A DNA stretch of 64,000 bases. It comes from JBGPGW01 sp046349515. Lineage in GTDB: Bacteria > Pseudomonadota > Alphaproteobacteria > CADEGL01. The stretch lies in the NCBI GenBank assembly GCA_046349515.1, contig JAXMCE010000014.1:1-64000 (forward strand), in the 5' to 3' direction. A program made the position numbers and the translations under genes. This document shows, piece by piece, positions 41,728 through 53,382 of the stretch (position 1 is its first letter; each line of letters starts with the position of its first letter). The notes under the pieces were generated by a model. That model saw nothing but the letters and a program-made list of their open reading frames with translations. It made no database searches and was not told the origin of the DNA.

Positions 41728-43140
41728 ATGGTTGAGCACCCCACTGGACACGATCTCAAATCCGAATGGACGCGGGTGTGCGGGCGTCTGCGCGCCGAAT
41801 TCGGGGAGGCAACCTATCGCAGCTGGTTCAAGCCGCTAAAATTCAAAGAAAAAGTCGGCTTTAGCGCGTGCATAGCGGTTCCCACGCGGTTCGTGCGCGA
41901 TTGGGTTGTTGCCAATCACGCCGACCGGATTGCATCGATTTGGAACCAGCTCAATCCGGAAATCCGAAAGATCGAGGTTGTTGTCGAGCCGAACGCGGTG
42001 GCAGGTGGCGAGCGGTTGTCCCCCCGCAATCCAGCGCCGTCCGGTGCGATTGCGAAGCCGCAGATGGCGCCCAGCGACGACGCGCAAGCGAGCTTCCCGT
42101 CCGATGACCGCAATGCAATCGTCGCCGCCCTCGATCCTCGGTTCACTTTCAAGAATTTTGTCGTGGGCAAGCCCAACGAGTTCGCCCACGCGGCCGCGCG
42201 TCGCGTCGCCGAGGCCGAGCGTGTGCCTTTCAATCCGCTGTTTCTCTATGGGGGCGTCGGGCTCGGCAAGACGCACCTCATGCACGCGATCGCCTGGCAC
42301 CTAAAGGCCCGCGATCCCTCGCGCCGCGTCCTGTATCTGTCGGCCGAGAAATTTATGTATCAGTTCATCCGTGCCCTTCGCTTCAAGGACACGATGGCGT
42401 TCAAGGAACAATTCCGAAACGTCGACGTGCTGATGATCGATGATGTCCAGTTCATCAGCGGCAAGGAATCGACACAGGAGGAGTTCTTCCACACCTTCAA
42501 CGCCCTTGTCGACCAGAACCATCAGGTGGTCATCTCGGCCGACAAGTCGCCATCGGATTTGGAAGGGCTTGAGGAGCGACTTCGTTCGCGTCTCGGCTGG
42601 GGCCTTGTCGCCGACATCCACCCGACGACCTATGAGCTCCGCCTGGGCATTCTCGAAGCGAAGGCCGAGCAGCTGGGCGCCGCGATCCCTCACAAGGTGA
42701 TGGAGTTCCTCGCGCATCGGATCAGCTCCAACGTCCGGGAGCTCGAAGGCGCTCTAAACCGGCTTGTCGCCCACGGAACCTTGGTCGGTCGCGACGTGAC
42801 GCTCGAGATGACGCAGGAAGTTCTCCATGACCTGCTTCGGGCGACCGATCGCCGCGTCACAATCGAGGAAATCCAGAAACGGGTTGCCGAGCACTACAAC
42901 ATACGACTGTCGGACATGCATTCGGCGCGGCGCTCGCGCGCGGTGGCGCGGCCACGGCAGGTCGCCATGTATCTCGCCAAGCAGTTGACCACGCGCTCGC
43001 TGCCGGAGATCGGCCGGAAATTCGGGGGACGCGACCATACGACGGTGATGCATGCCGTCCGCAAGGTCGACGAGTTGCGTGCTCTCGATGCGGGGTTCGG
43101 GGAAGACGTCGAGTTGCTGCGCCGGATGCTTGAGAACTAG
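41728..43140 (+). CDS. dnaA: Chromosomal replication initiator protein DnaA
   Basis: This 470-residue AAA+ initiator has an N-terminal DnaB/DiaA-interaction domain (about 8-70), a short linker, Walker A 'YGGVGLGKTHLMHA' (about 171-184), Walker B 'VLMIDDVQF', the arginine-finger region, and domain IV with the DnaA-box helix-turn-helix 'GRKFGGRDHTTVMHAVRKV' near 430. dnaN, recF and gyrB follow in the classic order. Confidence 0.97.
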   Translation: MVEHPTGHDLKSEWTRVCGRLRAEFGEATYRSWFKPLKFKEKVGFSACIAVPTRFVRDWVVANHADRIASIWNQLNPEIRKIEVVVEPNAVAGGERLSPRNPAPSGAIAKPQMAPSDDAQASFPSDDRNAIVAALDPRFTFKNFVVGKPNEFAHAAARRVAEAERVPFNPLFLYGGVGLGKTHLMHAIAWHLKARDPSRRVLYLSAEKFMYQFIRALRFKDTMAFKEQFRNVDVLMIDDVQFISGKESTQEEFFHTFNALVDQNHQVVISADKSPSDLEGLEERLRSRLGWGLVADIHPTTYELRLGILEAKAEQLGAAIPHKVMEFLAHRISSNVRELEGALNRLVAHGTLVGRDVTLEMTQEVLHDLLRATDRRVTIEEIQKRVAEHYNIRLSDMHSARRSRAVARPRQVAMYLAKQLTTRSLPEIGRKFGGRDHTTVMHAVRKVDELRALDAGFGEDVELLRRMLEN

Positions 43141-43431
43141 GCACCCCTGGCTGCGTTCCGTCGGGGCGGCCGAATCCGCTTCTTTGGGTGCATTGTGGCG
43201 CCCATGAAAGCACCGGGTTTTCCCGGTCTCGAACGGGCGCGCGAGGCGCTCTGCGGAGCCCGGTAGTGCGGTGCCGCAGAGGGTCGAATATTCTACTTGA
43301 ATCAATGCGTTAAATGAGTTCCGAGGGGGTATTTCCCATTGCCCCTCCGGCATTGCGAAGGTATGCTCTTCCGCAAGCGACGCACCCCCCGAATCGGTGC
43401 CCAGACAGCCTCTCGGAGTTCGCCCCCAGCC
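43141..43431. other. dnaA-dnaN spacer with two inverted repeats
   Basis: This 291-base spacer contains ACCGGG-TTTT-CCCGGT (43212-43227) and CTCTGCGG/CCGCAGAG (43249-43256 and 43274-43281, 17-base spacer), followed by an AT-richer patch near 43285-43320. No DnaA-box consensus was found. The patch may hold the dnaN promoter, but no strong hexamer pair is visible. No gene is evident. Confidence 0.45.
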
Positions 43432-44547
43432 ATGAAAGTGACCATTGAGCGCGCCGCGCTTCTGAAGGCACTGGCCCATGTTCAGAGCGTCGTCGAGCGG
43501 CGCAACACGATCCCGATTCTCTCGAACGTCCTGCTCGAGGCGAAGGACGGCGGTCTCGCGCTGAGCGCGACCGACATGGACATTGCCATGCGCGAAGTGA
43601 CGCCGGCCGAGATCGCGCAACCCTCCTCCACGACGACGTCCGCCCACACCATCTACGACATCGTCCGCAAATTGCCCGAGGGCTCGCAGGTTCTGCTCGA
43701 GTCGGGTTCGGGTGGTCAGCTTGCGTTGCGCGCGGGCCGCGCTCGATTTTCGCTGTCGTGCCTGCCGGTCGATGATTTTCCGGTCATGGCGTCCGGGGAT
43801 TTGCCATTCGAATTCTCCTTGGAAGCGGCGGCCTTGCGCAGCCTCATCGACCGGACGCGCTTTGCCATCTCGACAGAGGAAACTCGCTATTACCTCAATG
43901 GGATCTACCTGCACGCGACGAAGAACGGCGCGACGAATGTCCTGCGCGCCGTCGCGACCGACGGCCACCGACTGGCGCGCGTCGAGATGCCGCTGCCGAA
44001 CGGCGCCAAGGGCATGCCGGGCGTCATCGTGCCCCGTAAGGCCGTGAACGAGCTCCGCAAGCTACTCGAGGAATCGTCGGACACGGTGCGCCTCGCGCTC
44101 AGCGAGACGCGGATTCGATTCGCTTTCGATACCGTCGTCCTGACCTCGAAATTGATCGATGGGACGTTCCCCGACTACGAGCGGGTCATCCCGTCGGGCA
44201 ATGACAAGCTGATGGAAGTCAATCCCAAGTCGTTTGCCGCGGCCGTCGACCGCGTATCGACGATCTCGAAAGACCAGTCCCGCGCCGTCAAGTTGTCTCT
44301 CTCGCGCGGCAACCTGGTCCTCTCGGCGAGCGGTCAGGATACCGGCTCCGCGACCGAAGAGATCGAAGTCGGCTATACGGGCGAAACCATCGAGATCGGC
44401 TTCAATTCCCGCTATCTCCTCGACATTACCGAGCAGATCGAGGGCGACGGCGCCCAATTTGCGATGTCCGATGCGGCATCTCCGACCGTGGTGCGCGATT
44501 CGGCCGATGCGAGCGCGCTTTTCGTGTTGATGCCGATGCGTGTTTGA
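43432..44547 (+). CDS. dnaN: DNA polymerase III subunit beta (sliding clamp)
   Basis: This 371-residue clamp has three repeated domains of about 120 residues. Signatures are 'RRNTIPILSNVLLEA' at the N-terminus, 'VATDGHRLARVEM' in the middle and 'VLMPMRV' at the C-terminus. ATG 43432 starts the conserved 'MKVTIERAALLKAL'; starts further upstream add non-conserved sequence. Its stop overlaps a TTG that may start recF. Confidence 0.96.
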   Translation: MKVTIERAALLKALAHVQSVVERRNTIPILSNVLLEAKDGGLALSATDMDIAMREVTPAEIAQPSSTTTSAHTIYDIVRKLPEGSQVLLESGSGGQLALRAGRARFSLSCLPVDDFPVMASGDLPFEFSLEAAALRSLIDRTRFAISTEETRYYLNGIYLHATKNGATNVLRAVATDGHRLARVEMPLPNGAKGMPGVIVPRKAVNELRKLLEESSDTVRLALSETRIRFAFDTVVLTSKLIDGTFPDYERVIPSGNDKLMEVNPKSFAAAVDRVSTISKDQSRAVKLSLSRGNLVLSASGQDTGSATEEIEVGYTGETIEIGFNSRYLLDITEQIEGDGAQFAMSDAASPTVVRDSADASALFVLMPMRV

Positions 44548-44564
44548 CGTGCCGGTGCATCCGC

Positions 44565-45800
44565 ATGTCCGCTGATCCTGCCTTGGTGCCGGAACCGATC
44601 CGGCCTCTGGCAGTGACGCGCCTGTCCTTGACCGATTTTCGCTGCTACCGGCGTCTCCGTCTCGAATTGGGGGCGGATCCGGTGGTGCTGACGGGGCCGA
44701 ATGGCGCGGGCAAGACGAATTTGCTGGAGGCGCTGTCGTTCCTGGTTCCGGGTCGCGGACTGCGCCGCGCGAAGCTTGCCGAAATCGATTGGAGACAAGC
44801 CAACTCGGATGATGACGCGCGCTGGGCCGTGGCGGCGACGGTGCTGACCTCGACCGGCGCGTTTGAGATTGGCACGGCCCACGAGCCGCCGACGCCGCGC
44901 GCGGCCGACGCCAGCGCTGTCGACGATGGCGGCAATGAGACCGGCGACGGGCGGCGGGTCGTGCGCATCGATGGACGGCCGAGCCGGGGGCAGGCGGGCC
45001 TCGCGCGGCTCGTCTCGATGGTGTGGCTGACGCCCGATATGGACCGTCTTTTTCTCGAGGGCGGCTCGGCACGCCGGCGCTTCCTGGATCGGCTCGTCTA
45101 TGGGTTCGAGCCCGATCACGCAGGCCGCGTCGCGGCCTATGAGCATGCGCTTCGTGAGCGCATGCGCCTCCTTCGGGCGGATTCGGCGCCGGTCGACCCG
45201 AGCTGGCTTGCGGCACTCGAGGATCGGATGGCGCGCGAGGGCGTCGCCATAGCGGTCGCGCGGCGGAATTTTGCGGATCGCCTCTCGCGGGCGGCCGAAT
45301 TGGCCGAGGGTCCTTTTCCGCGCCCCATCCTCCGGGTCGAAGGGGTTCTCGAGGATTGGCTCAGCGGCGGGCCGGCGCTTCTTGCCGAGGATCGCCTGCG
45401 AGAAGCCCTGTCCTCCAGCCGGGCGCAGGATGCGGAGACGGGGCGCGTGTCCGTCGGGCCCCACCGGAGCGATCTCGTCGCCATTCATGCGGCGAAGGCA
45501 CAGGCGGCCGCGCTGTGCTCGACAGGCGAGCAGAAGGCATTGTTGCTGAGCATCATTCTCGCCTATGCGCGGCTCAAGATCTTGGACTCGGGCGTCCCGC
45601 CGATCCTTCTCCTTGATGAGGTCATCGCCCATCTCGACGCCGTTCGCCGGGCCGCTCTCTTCGAATCCCTCCTGGCGCTCGGTGCTCAGGCCTGGTTGAC
45701 GGGCACGGACGAGGCCTTGTTCGAGCCGCTCGGCGGTGCGGCGCAGTTCTTCCGCGTGAGCAACGCGACGATCGAGCCCGTACGAGAAAGGATCGTGTGA
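44565..45800 (+). CDS. recF: DNA replication and repair protein RecF
   Basis: This SMC-like ATPase has 411 residues from ATG 44565 (418 if TTG 44544 is used). Walker A is 'GPNGAGKTNLLEALSFLVPGR'-region (about 47-60), the signature is 'STGEQKALLLSIILAYARL', and Walker B is 'LLLDEVIAHLD'. RecF loads RecA at gaps. A low-complexity insert (about 105-130, Ala/Asp/Gly-rich) sits in the N-terminal half. It is one base upstream of gyrB. Confidence 0.93.
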   Translation: MSADPALVPEPIRPLAVTRLSLTDFRCYRRLRLELGADPVVLTGPNGAGKTNLLEALSFLVPGRGLRRAKLAEIDWRQANSDDDARWAVAATVLTSTGAFEIGTAHEPPTPRAADASAVDDGGNETGDGRRVVRIDGRPSRGQAGLARLVSMVWLTPDMDRLFLEGGSARRRFLDRLVYGFEPDHAGRVAAYEHALRERMRLLRADSAPVDPSWLAALEDRMAREGVAIAVARRNFADRLSRAAELAEGPFPRPILRVEGVLEDWLSGGPALLAEDRLREALSSSRAQDAETGRVSVGPHRSDLVAIHAAKAQAAALCSTGEQKALLLSIILAYARLKILDSGVPPILLLDEVIAHLDAVRRAALFESLLALGAQAWLTGTDEALFEPLGGAAQFFRVSNATIEPVRERIV

Positions 45801-45801
45801 G

Positions 45802-48246
<2,445 letters not shown>

Positions 48247-48454
48247 GGCTCGCGAGCTCAGCAGGCGACCCAAAAGAGCTAGGCGTTGAGATCGCCACCA
48301 CGCCATCGATGGCAATCCGGGACGACGGAAGGGGCCCGGAAAGCCAAACCGGAGGCGATTTTGCCTTTTTCTCGCCGCAACCCCTCACCACATTCCATGG
48401 GCCCAGGCTTGGCCAGGGTGCCCTAGGGGATCGCTGAAAACGACACCGGACGAC

Positions 48455-50485
48455 ATGGCAGATTTGCGCAAGGACCGAAAGGATCAGCCGCGATCCGGTC
48501 GAGGCGCGCCCTCCTCAGGGCGTCCGCAAAAACCCGTCCGTGTCCGGCGCCGCTCCTGGCCAGGACGCTTTGTCCGGTTCGGGCTCGGACTGCTGTTCTG
48601 GGGCGGGATCGCTCTCGCCGCGCTCGTCGTCTATTTCGCCTACGACATGCCCGAATCGAGCCGCCTTGCCGCTGTCGATCGGCGGCCCAGCATCACGATT
48701 CTCGGGGCCGATGGTCGGGTGCTCATGTCGTATGGGGATCTCTATGGGGAACCTGTCGAGCTGCGGCAGCTCCCGGACTTTCTGCCGAAGGCGGTGCTCG
48801 CGACGGAAGATCGGCGATTCTACGAACATGGCGGGCTCGATCCGGTCGGAATCCTTCGCGCGTTCGTCGCCAATGTCCGAGCCGGCAAGGTCGTGCAGGG
48901 CGGCAGTACGATCAGCCAACAATTGGCGAAGAACCTGTTCCTCAATCCCGATCGCACGATGCGCCGCAAGGTGCAGGAGACGCTGCTCGCCCTGTGGCTC
49001 GAGCAGCGCTACAACAAGGACCAGATTCTGACGATCTATCTTAATCGCGTGTATTTCGGCGCGGGCACCTACGGTGTCGAGGCGGCGGCGCAACGCTATT
49101 TCGGCAAGCCGGCTCGGAGTTTGAGCCTCTACGAATCGGCGATGTTGGCGGGATTGCTCAAAGCACCGTCGCGCTTCAGCCCGGCCCGGGACGGTGATCT
49201 CGCCTCGCGCCGGGCCGAGCAGGTCCTTGCCAACATGGTCGACGCGGAATTCATCACCGGTCGCCAAGCCGAATCCGCGAAGGCCGCCAAGACGAAATTC
49301 GCCATGGCGCTGTCGGGGCAAGGCGGCCGCTATTTCGGCGACTGGATCATCGATCAAGTGACGAACTTCATCGGTTATCCGGACCGTGATCTCGTCGTCG
49401 TCACGACGCTGATGCCGCGCTTGCAAAAGCAGGCCGAGGCCAAGCTCGAAGCGATCCTCGCGAGCCAGGGCGCCAATGCCGGCGTAAGCCAGGCCGCGCT
49501 GGTGTCCATGGCGCCCGACGGGGCCATCCGCGCAATGGTCGGAGGGCGCGACTACGGGGAAAGCCAGTTCAATCGGGCGACGCAGGCGTTGCGCCAGCCC
49601 GGCTCATCCTTCAAGGCTTTCGTCTATCTGGCGGGGCTCGAGGCCGGACTTGAGCCCAACGAGACGCTTGTGGATGCGCCCATCACCGTCGAAGGCTGGA
49701 GCCCGAGGAATTTCGACAATCGCTACCGCGGCGATGTCACGACCCGAGAAGCTGTGGCCCAGTCGCTCAACAGCGTCGCCGTCCGGGTGGCGGAACGCGC
49801 GGGACGCGACAACGTGATCCGTGTCGCCCGCCGGCTCGGGATCACGGCGGATCTTCGACCGAGCCCCTCGCTCGCGCTCGGAACGAGCGAGGTGACGCTT
49901 CTCGAAATGACTCAGGCCTATGCCGCCTTCGCCAATGGTGGCGAGGGCGTGTGGGCTTATGGAATCCAGGAGATCCGCGACACATCCGGGCAGGTTCTCT
50001 ACCGCCGGAGCGGCAATGGGCCAGGGCGAGTGATCGCGCCGGACACACTCGAGAACATGCAGGAGTTGCTGACGGCCGTCGTGACGGACGGGACAGGTCG
50101 AGGCGCCACCATCGGCCGCCCCGCCGCCGGCAAGACTGGGACGAGCCAAGACCACCGCGATGCGTGGTTCATCGGCTTCACCGCGGAGCTCGTCACCGGA
50201 GTTTGGCTCGGCAACGATGACGGCACGCCCATGCGCGCGATCACGGGAGGCCAGCTGCCCGCGCGGATCTGGCACGACTACATGATGGCGGCTCTCGAAG
50301 GCATTCCGCCGCAACCCTTGCGCGCGGCAGCGCCCCTGGCCGAGCCATCCGAATCCTCGACGCATGAGCGCGGAACGCAAGGTGCGAACGCCGGCTCCGG
50401 CCGCCAGAGCGCCAGCTCCTCCCCGTTCAACATTCTGCTTGGCCGCAGCCCGCCCGAGCTTCCGGAGAAGGCGCTCAACCGCTGA
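48455..50485 (+). CDS. Class A penicillin-binding protein (PBP1A family)
   Basis: A bifunctional peptidoglycan synthase of 676 residues. It has a basic cytoplasmic tail, one membrane helix (about 39-61) and a GT51 transglycosylase domain ('LATEDRRFYEHGGLDPVGI', 'GGSTISQQLAKNLFL'). The transpeptidase domain contains the SxxK ('PGSSFKAF'), SxN ('SLNSVAV') and KTG ('GKTGTSQDHRDAWF') motifs. The C-terminal 50 residues are Ser/Ala/Pro-rich and probably disordered. It is shorter than E. coli PBP1a. It is convergent with ada. Confidence 0.92.
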   Translation: MADLRKDRKDQPRSGRGAPSSGRPQKPVRVRRRSWPGRFVRFGLGLLFWGGIALAALVVYFAYDMPESSRLAAVDRRPSITILGADGRVLMSYGDLYGEPVELRQLPDFLPKAVLATEDRRFYEHGGLDPVGILRAFVANVRAGKVVQGGSTISQQLAKNLFLNPDRTMRRKVQETLLALWLEQRYNKDQILTIYLNRVYFGAGTYGVEAAAQRYFGKPARSLSLYESAMLAGLLKAPSRFSPARDGDLASRRAEQVLANMVDAEFITGRQAESAKAAKTKFAMALSGQGGRYFGDWIIDQVTNFIGYPDRDLVVVTTLMPRLQKQAEAKLEAILASQGANAGVSQAALVSMAPDGAIRAMVGGRDYGESQFNRATQALRQPGSSFKAFVYLAGLEAGLEPNETLVDAPITVEGWSPRNFDNRYRGDVTTREAVAQSLNSVAVRVAERAGRDNVIRVARRLGITADLRPSPSLALGTSEVTLLEMTQAYAAFANGGEGVWAYGIQEIRDTSGQVLYRRSGNGPGRVIAPDTLENMQELLTAVVTDGTGRGATIGRPAAGKTGTSQDHRDAWFIGFTAELVTGVWLGNDDGTPMRAITGGQLPARIWHDYMMAALEGIPPQPLRAAAPLAEPSESSTHERGTQGANAGSGRQSASSSPFNILLGRSPPELPEKALNR

Positions 50486-50547
50486 CGGCGCGTGGAACGG
50501 CGATCACGCCTCATTCGCGAGAGCGAAAAGCCCCTCGCCGAGCGAAC

Positions 50548-51600
50548 TCAGCGTCGACCTTGCGCCCGCCTTTGTTCACTCGCGAGGAGTTTCTCTTTCC
50601 GCTTCAGGCCCCAGGCATAGCCGCCGAGGGCGCCGTCTTGGCGGATCGCGCGGTGGCACGGCACGATGAGGGCCACGGGATTGGCCGCGCAGGCGCTTCC
50701 GACGGCGCGGACAGCGCGGGGTGCGCCGATCGCTCGCGCGATGTCCTTGTAACTTCGAGTCTCACCAGCCGGGATGGCGCGAAGGGCCTCCCATACCTTT
50801 CGCTGAAATGCGGTCGCGCGGACGTCGACCGGCAAATCGGGCGCGACATGGCGTCCAGCGAGGTAGGCGTTGAGCGGTCGGACATAGGCGTCGAGGGCCT
50901 TGTCGTCGCGCTTGAGATTGGCGGCCGGATACTCCTGCTTCAGCGCTGAGAGAAGCGCCCCGTCACGGTCGCCGAGCGCCACATAGGCGACACCGCGCGC
51001 CGTTGCCGCCACGAGAAGACGGCCGAGGGGCGATGGCACGATCGTATACGCGATGTCTGCGCCCAAGCCGCCTTTCCGATAGGTGCCGGGAGTCATGCCA
51101 AGCTGTGCACCGGCCCGCTCATAGAGCCGGCTCGATGACCCGTAGCCGACCTCATAGAGAGCGCCGGCGATCGAATCGCCTCCCTTGAGGCGCGCCTTGA
51201 GGCGGGCCACGCGGCGGGTGTCGGCATAGGCGCGCGGACTAATTCCGACGATTCGCTTGAAGGTCCGTTGCACGTGGAACGGACTTTGGCCGAGTGCTGC
51301 GCCAAGTTCGGCGAGACTCGGTGGGCCATCGAGGCGATTGTCGATATAGGCACAGGCGCGTTTGACGAGATCCTGCGCCGGATCTGCGTCGACGGCGGTG
51401 TCGGGACGGCAGCGTCGGCAGGCCCGGAAGCCGTTTCGCGCTGCGGTCTGCGGCTTGTCGAAGAAGAGGACGTGCCGGCGTTGGGGTCGCCGGCTCGGGC
51501 AGGACGGCCGGCAGTAGATTCCAGTCGATCGGACTGCGTAGACAAATCCGACGTCGCGCTTTCGGCCCATGACCGCATCCCAGCGTTCATCGTCGCTCAT
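50548..51600 (-). CDS. ada: Bifunctional Ada: methyl-sensing activator and O6-alkylguanine-DNA alkyltransferase
   Basis: This 350-residue protein has an N-terminal Ada zinc domain (Cys30, 34, 61, 64), where one Cys accepts methyl from phosphotriesters. An AraC-type helix-turn-helix (about 80-170) and a C-terminal MGMT domain with 'PCHR' (acceptor Cys315) follow. It repairs O6-methylguanine and activates the adaptive response. ATG 51600 opens the domain; an ATG eleven codons earlier is possible. No alkA or alkB is beside it. Confidence 0.94.
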   Translation of the reverse strand: MSDDERWDAVMGRKRDVGFVYAVRSTGIYCRPSCPSRRPQRRHVLFFDKPQTAARNGFRACRRCRPDTAVDADPAQDLVKRACAYIDNRLDGPPSLAELGAALGQSPFHVQRTFKRIVGISPRAYADTRRVARLKARLKGGDSIAGALYEVGYGSSSRLYERAGAQLGMTPGTYRKGGLGADIAYTIVPSPLGRLLVAATARGVAYVALGDRDGALLSALKQEYPAANLKRDDKALDAYVRPLNAYLAGRHVAPDLPVDVRATAFQRKVWEALRAIPAGETRSYKDIARAIGAPRAVRAVGSACAANPVALIVPCHRAIRQDGALGGYAWGLKRKEKLLASEQRRAQGRR

Positions 51601-51690
51601 CGGTGGCGTCCTCTGTCTCGTTGCATGTCGCACGAGTCCTACCGACGTCTGTGCCGCCGCTCTATCCGAAGCTTGCGTTGAAATCCGATT

Positions 51691-52398
51691 TTAGCCGTAG
51701 CGGTGGAGCCGCGCCCCCTCCTGACGCAGCCATGCGCGGCATCCTTCGGCATCCTTCGTCAGCTCGCCCACGAGGGCCCAAAAACGCGGACCGTGGTTGT
51801 GATGGCGGAGATGGGCCACTTCATGTGCCACGACATAATCGAGCACAGGCTCCGGCGCCATGATGAGCCGCCAGCAGAACGACAGCCGGCCCGAGGACGA
51901 ACAACTGCCCCACAGGCTGCTTGTATCGCGGACGACGACGGGGGGCACCGACCGGTCGAGGATCGCTGATTTGGCCCGCACACGCACGCGGATTTCCGCG
52001 GCCGCTTCCTCTCGCAGCCAGAGGGAGAGGCGTGCCGCGAGGCCATTCTCCGGCCCCCCGACGTGGATTTCGCGGCGCCGTCGCCAGACGAGAGGGAGAG
52101 CCTCCGGCCGATGGAGGATGCGGCAGCTTTCGCCCAAGATTGGGACGATGGCGCCGTCCGCGAACGGCGTGCGCGCGGGCATGTCGCCGAGACGCCGTTC
52201 CAGCCAGGGTTTCTTGCTTTCGGCGAACCGCAGGCCCTCGGTGAGGCTGACCCAGCGAGGCAAGGTGAGATCGACACCGTCCGCCGCCGCATCGATGCGA
52301 AGCGTCATGCGGCGCGCGCGCGCCAGCCTCCGAATTCGAAGCGGCACCTCGCGGTCGCCAATCACGAGACAATCAGGCCGCGTGGCCCGCCGGGGCAT
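51691..52398 (-). CDS. YgjP/M48-type zinc metallopeptidase
   Basis: This 235-residue protein has the zinc motif 'VVAHEVAHLRHHNHGPRFWALV' within its last 50 residues (HExxH plus the downstream His/Glu). 'SSLWGSCSSSGRLSFCWRLIMAP' is characteristic of the YgjP/WLM-like DUF45 family. No signal peptide is visible. The substrate is unknown. The ATG at 52398 has conserved sequence just after it; the long open frame upstream runs antiparallel-free into the neighbouring lyase in another frame and is not coding. Confidence 0.85.
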   Translation of the reverse strand: MPRRATRPDCLVIGDREVPLRIRRLARARRMTLRIDAAADGVDLTLPRWVSLTEGLRFAESKKPWLERRLGDMPARTPFADGAIVPILGESCRILHRPEALPLVWRRRREIHVGGPENGLAARLSLWLREEAAAEIRVRVRAKSAILDRSVPPVVVRDTSSLWGSCSSSGRLSFCWRLIMAPEPVLDYVVAHEVAHLRHHNHGPRFWALVGELTKDAEGCRAWLRQEGARLHRYG

Positions 52399-52409
52399 CG
52401 ATCGGCCGC

Positions 52410-53327
52410 TCAGGCCGCCTTCGCCGGCTTGAAGGCCACGGCATCCAGCTTCGCGTAGAGATCGCGCACTTGGGCATCCGACAGCCGATTCAAGGGCGGA
52501 CGGATGTTGAGCCATCCGGGCTTCTTCTGGTGATCGGCCAAGACGCGCTTCAAGGCGGCGATCGCCGGGAACCCTTCCAGGATGTCCCTCACGGCGATGA
52601 GATCCTCCTGCAGCTTGTCGGCCTGCGGGCTCTGCCAACCCGCAAAGACGCGCGCCGCCATGGGCGCCGTCACATTGGTCGTGGCACTGATGCAGCCGAC
52701 GGCTCCCGCACGCAGGCCCGCGAGCAGGAATCGCTCGCTGCCCGGGAAAACGCGGAACCCAGGAAAGCGCCGGCACATGGCCTCCATGTTGGGCCAATTG
52801 CCCGAGCTGTCCTTGATGCCGACGACCGTCTTCGGATAGGCCGAGATGAGCCGGCCGATGAGGTCGAGACTGAGATCGAGCCCAGTCATCTGGGGGAACT
52901 GGTAAATGTAGAGGGCAAGGCGCGAATCGCCGACCCGTTCAATCACTTCGGCATAGGCGGCGAACAGGCCGTCATCGCTCACTTTCTTGTAGTAGAAGGG
53001 CGGCAGCACCAGGACGCTCGATCCGCCAGAGGCAAGGACATGCTTCGTCAGGCGCACGGTGTCCGGAAACGCGCAGCAGCCGGTGCCCACGATCACCTTC
53101 TCCATGGGGATGCCGGACCGCGCCAGCGCATCAATGATCGTCAGGCGTTCCTCGACGGAGAATGAGTTGGCTTCTCCCGTGGTGCCGAGCGGCGCGAGCC
53201 CGTCACAGCCATTGGCCAGGAGCCACTTGTAGTGGCGCACCAGGGCCTCGAGATCGGGGCTCAAATCGTCCTTGAGCGGCGTCAACGCCGCCGCGAAGAC
53301 GCCGTGCGGTCCCTTGCGATCGGTCAT
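52410..53327 (-). CDS. DapA-family (DHDPS/NAL) class I aldolase, substrate unknown
   Basis: A TIM-barrel lyase of 305 residues. The Schiff-base Lys172 ('VVGIKDSSGNW'), the Thr-Thr dyad ('PLGTTGEANS', 49-50) and the catalytic Tyr142 are present. The arginine that binds the second carboxylate in true DapA (Arg138 in 'YNVPxRTG') is replaced by Met147 ('YQFPQMTG'). It is therefore probably not lysine-pathway DHDPS but a keto-acid aldolase or dehydratase acting on another substrate. A GGAG Shine-Dalgarno precedes the ATG at 53327. Confidence 0.82.
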   Translation of the reverse strand: MTDRKGPHGVFAAALTPLKDDLSPDLEALVRHYKWLLANGCDGLAPLGTTGEANSFSVEERLTIIDALARSGIPMEKVIVGTGCCAFPDTVRLTKHVLASGGSSVLVLPPFYYKKVSDDGLFAAYAEVIERVGDSRLALYIYQFPQMTGLDLSLDLIGRLISAYPKTVVGIKDSSGNWPNMEAMCRRFPGFRVFPGSERFLLAGLRAGAVGCISATTNVTAPMAARVFAGWQSPQADKLQEDLIAVRDILEGFPAIAALKRVLADHQKKPGWLNIRPPLNRLSDAQVRDLYAKLDAVAFKPAKAA

Positions 53328-53382
53328 CCAAAACTCCTGGTTTCGCTGGCTCCGGTCATTTGAAACGCGCGCATGGAAGCGG

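Noticed and set aside
43212..43227. ACCGGG-TTTT-CCCGGT as a dnaA terminator
   Set aside because: The stem is only six base pairs and no T-run follows, so intrinsic termination is unlikely. It is kept only as an inverted repeat.
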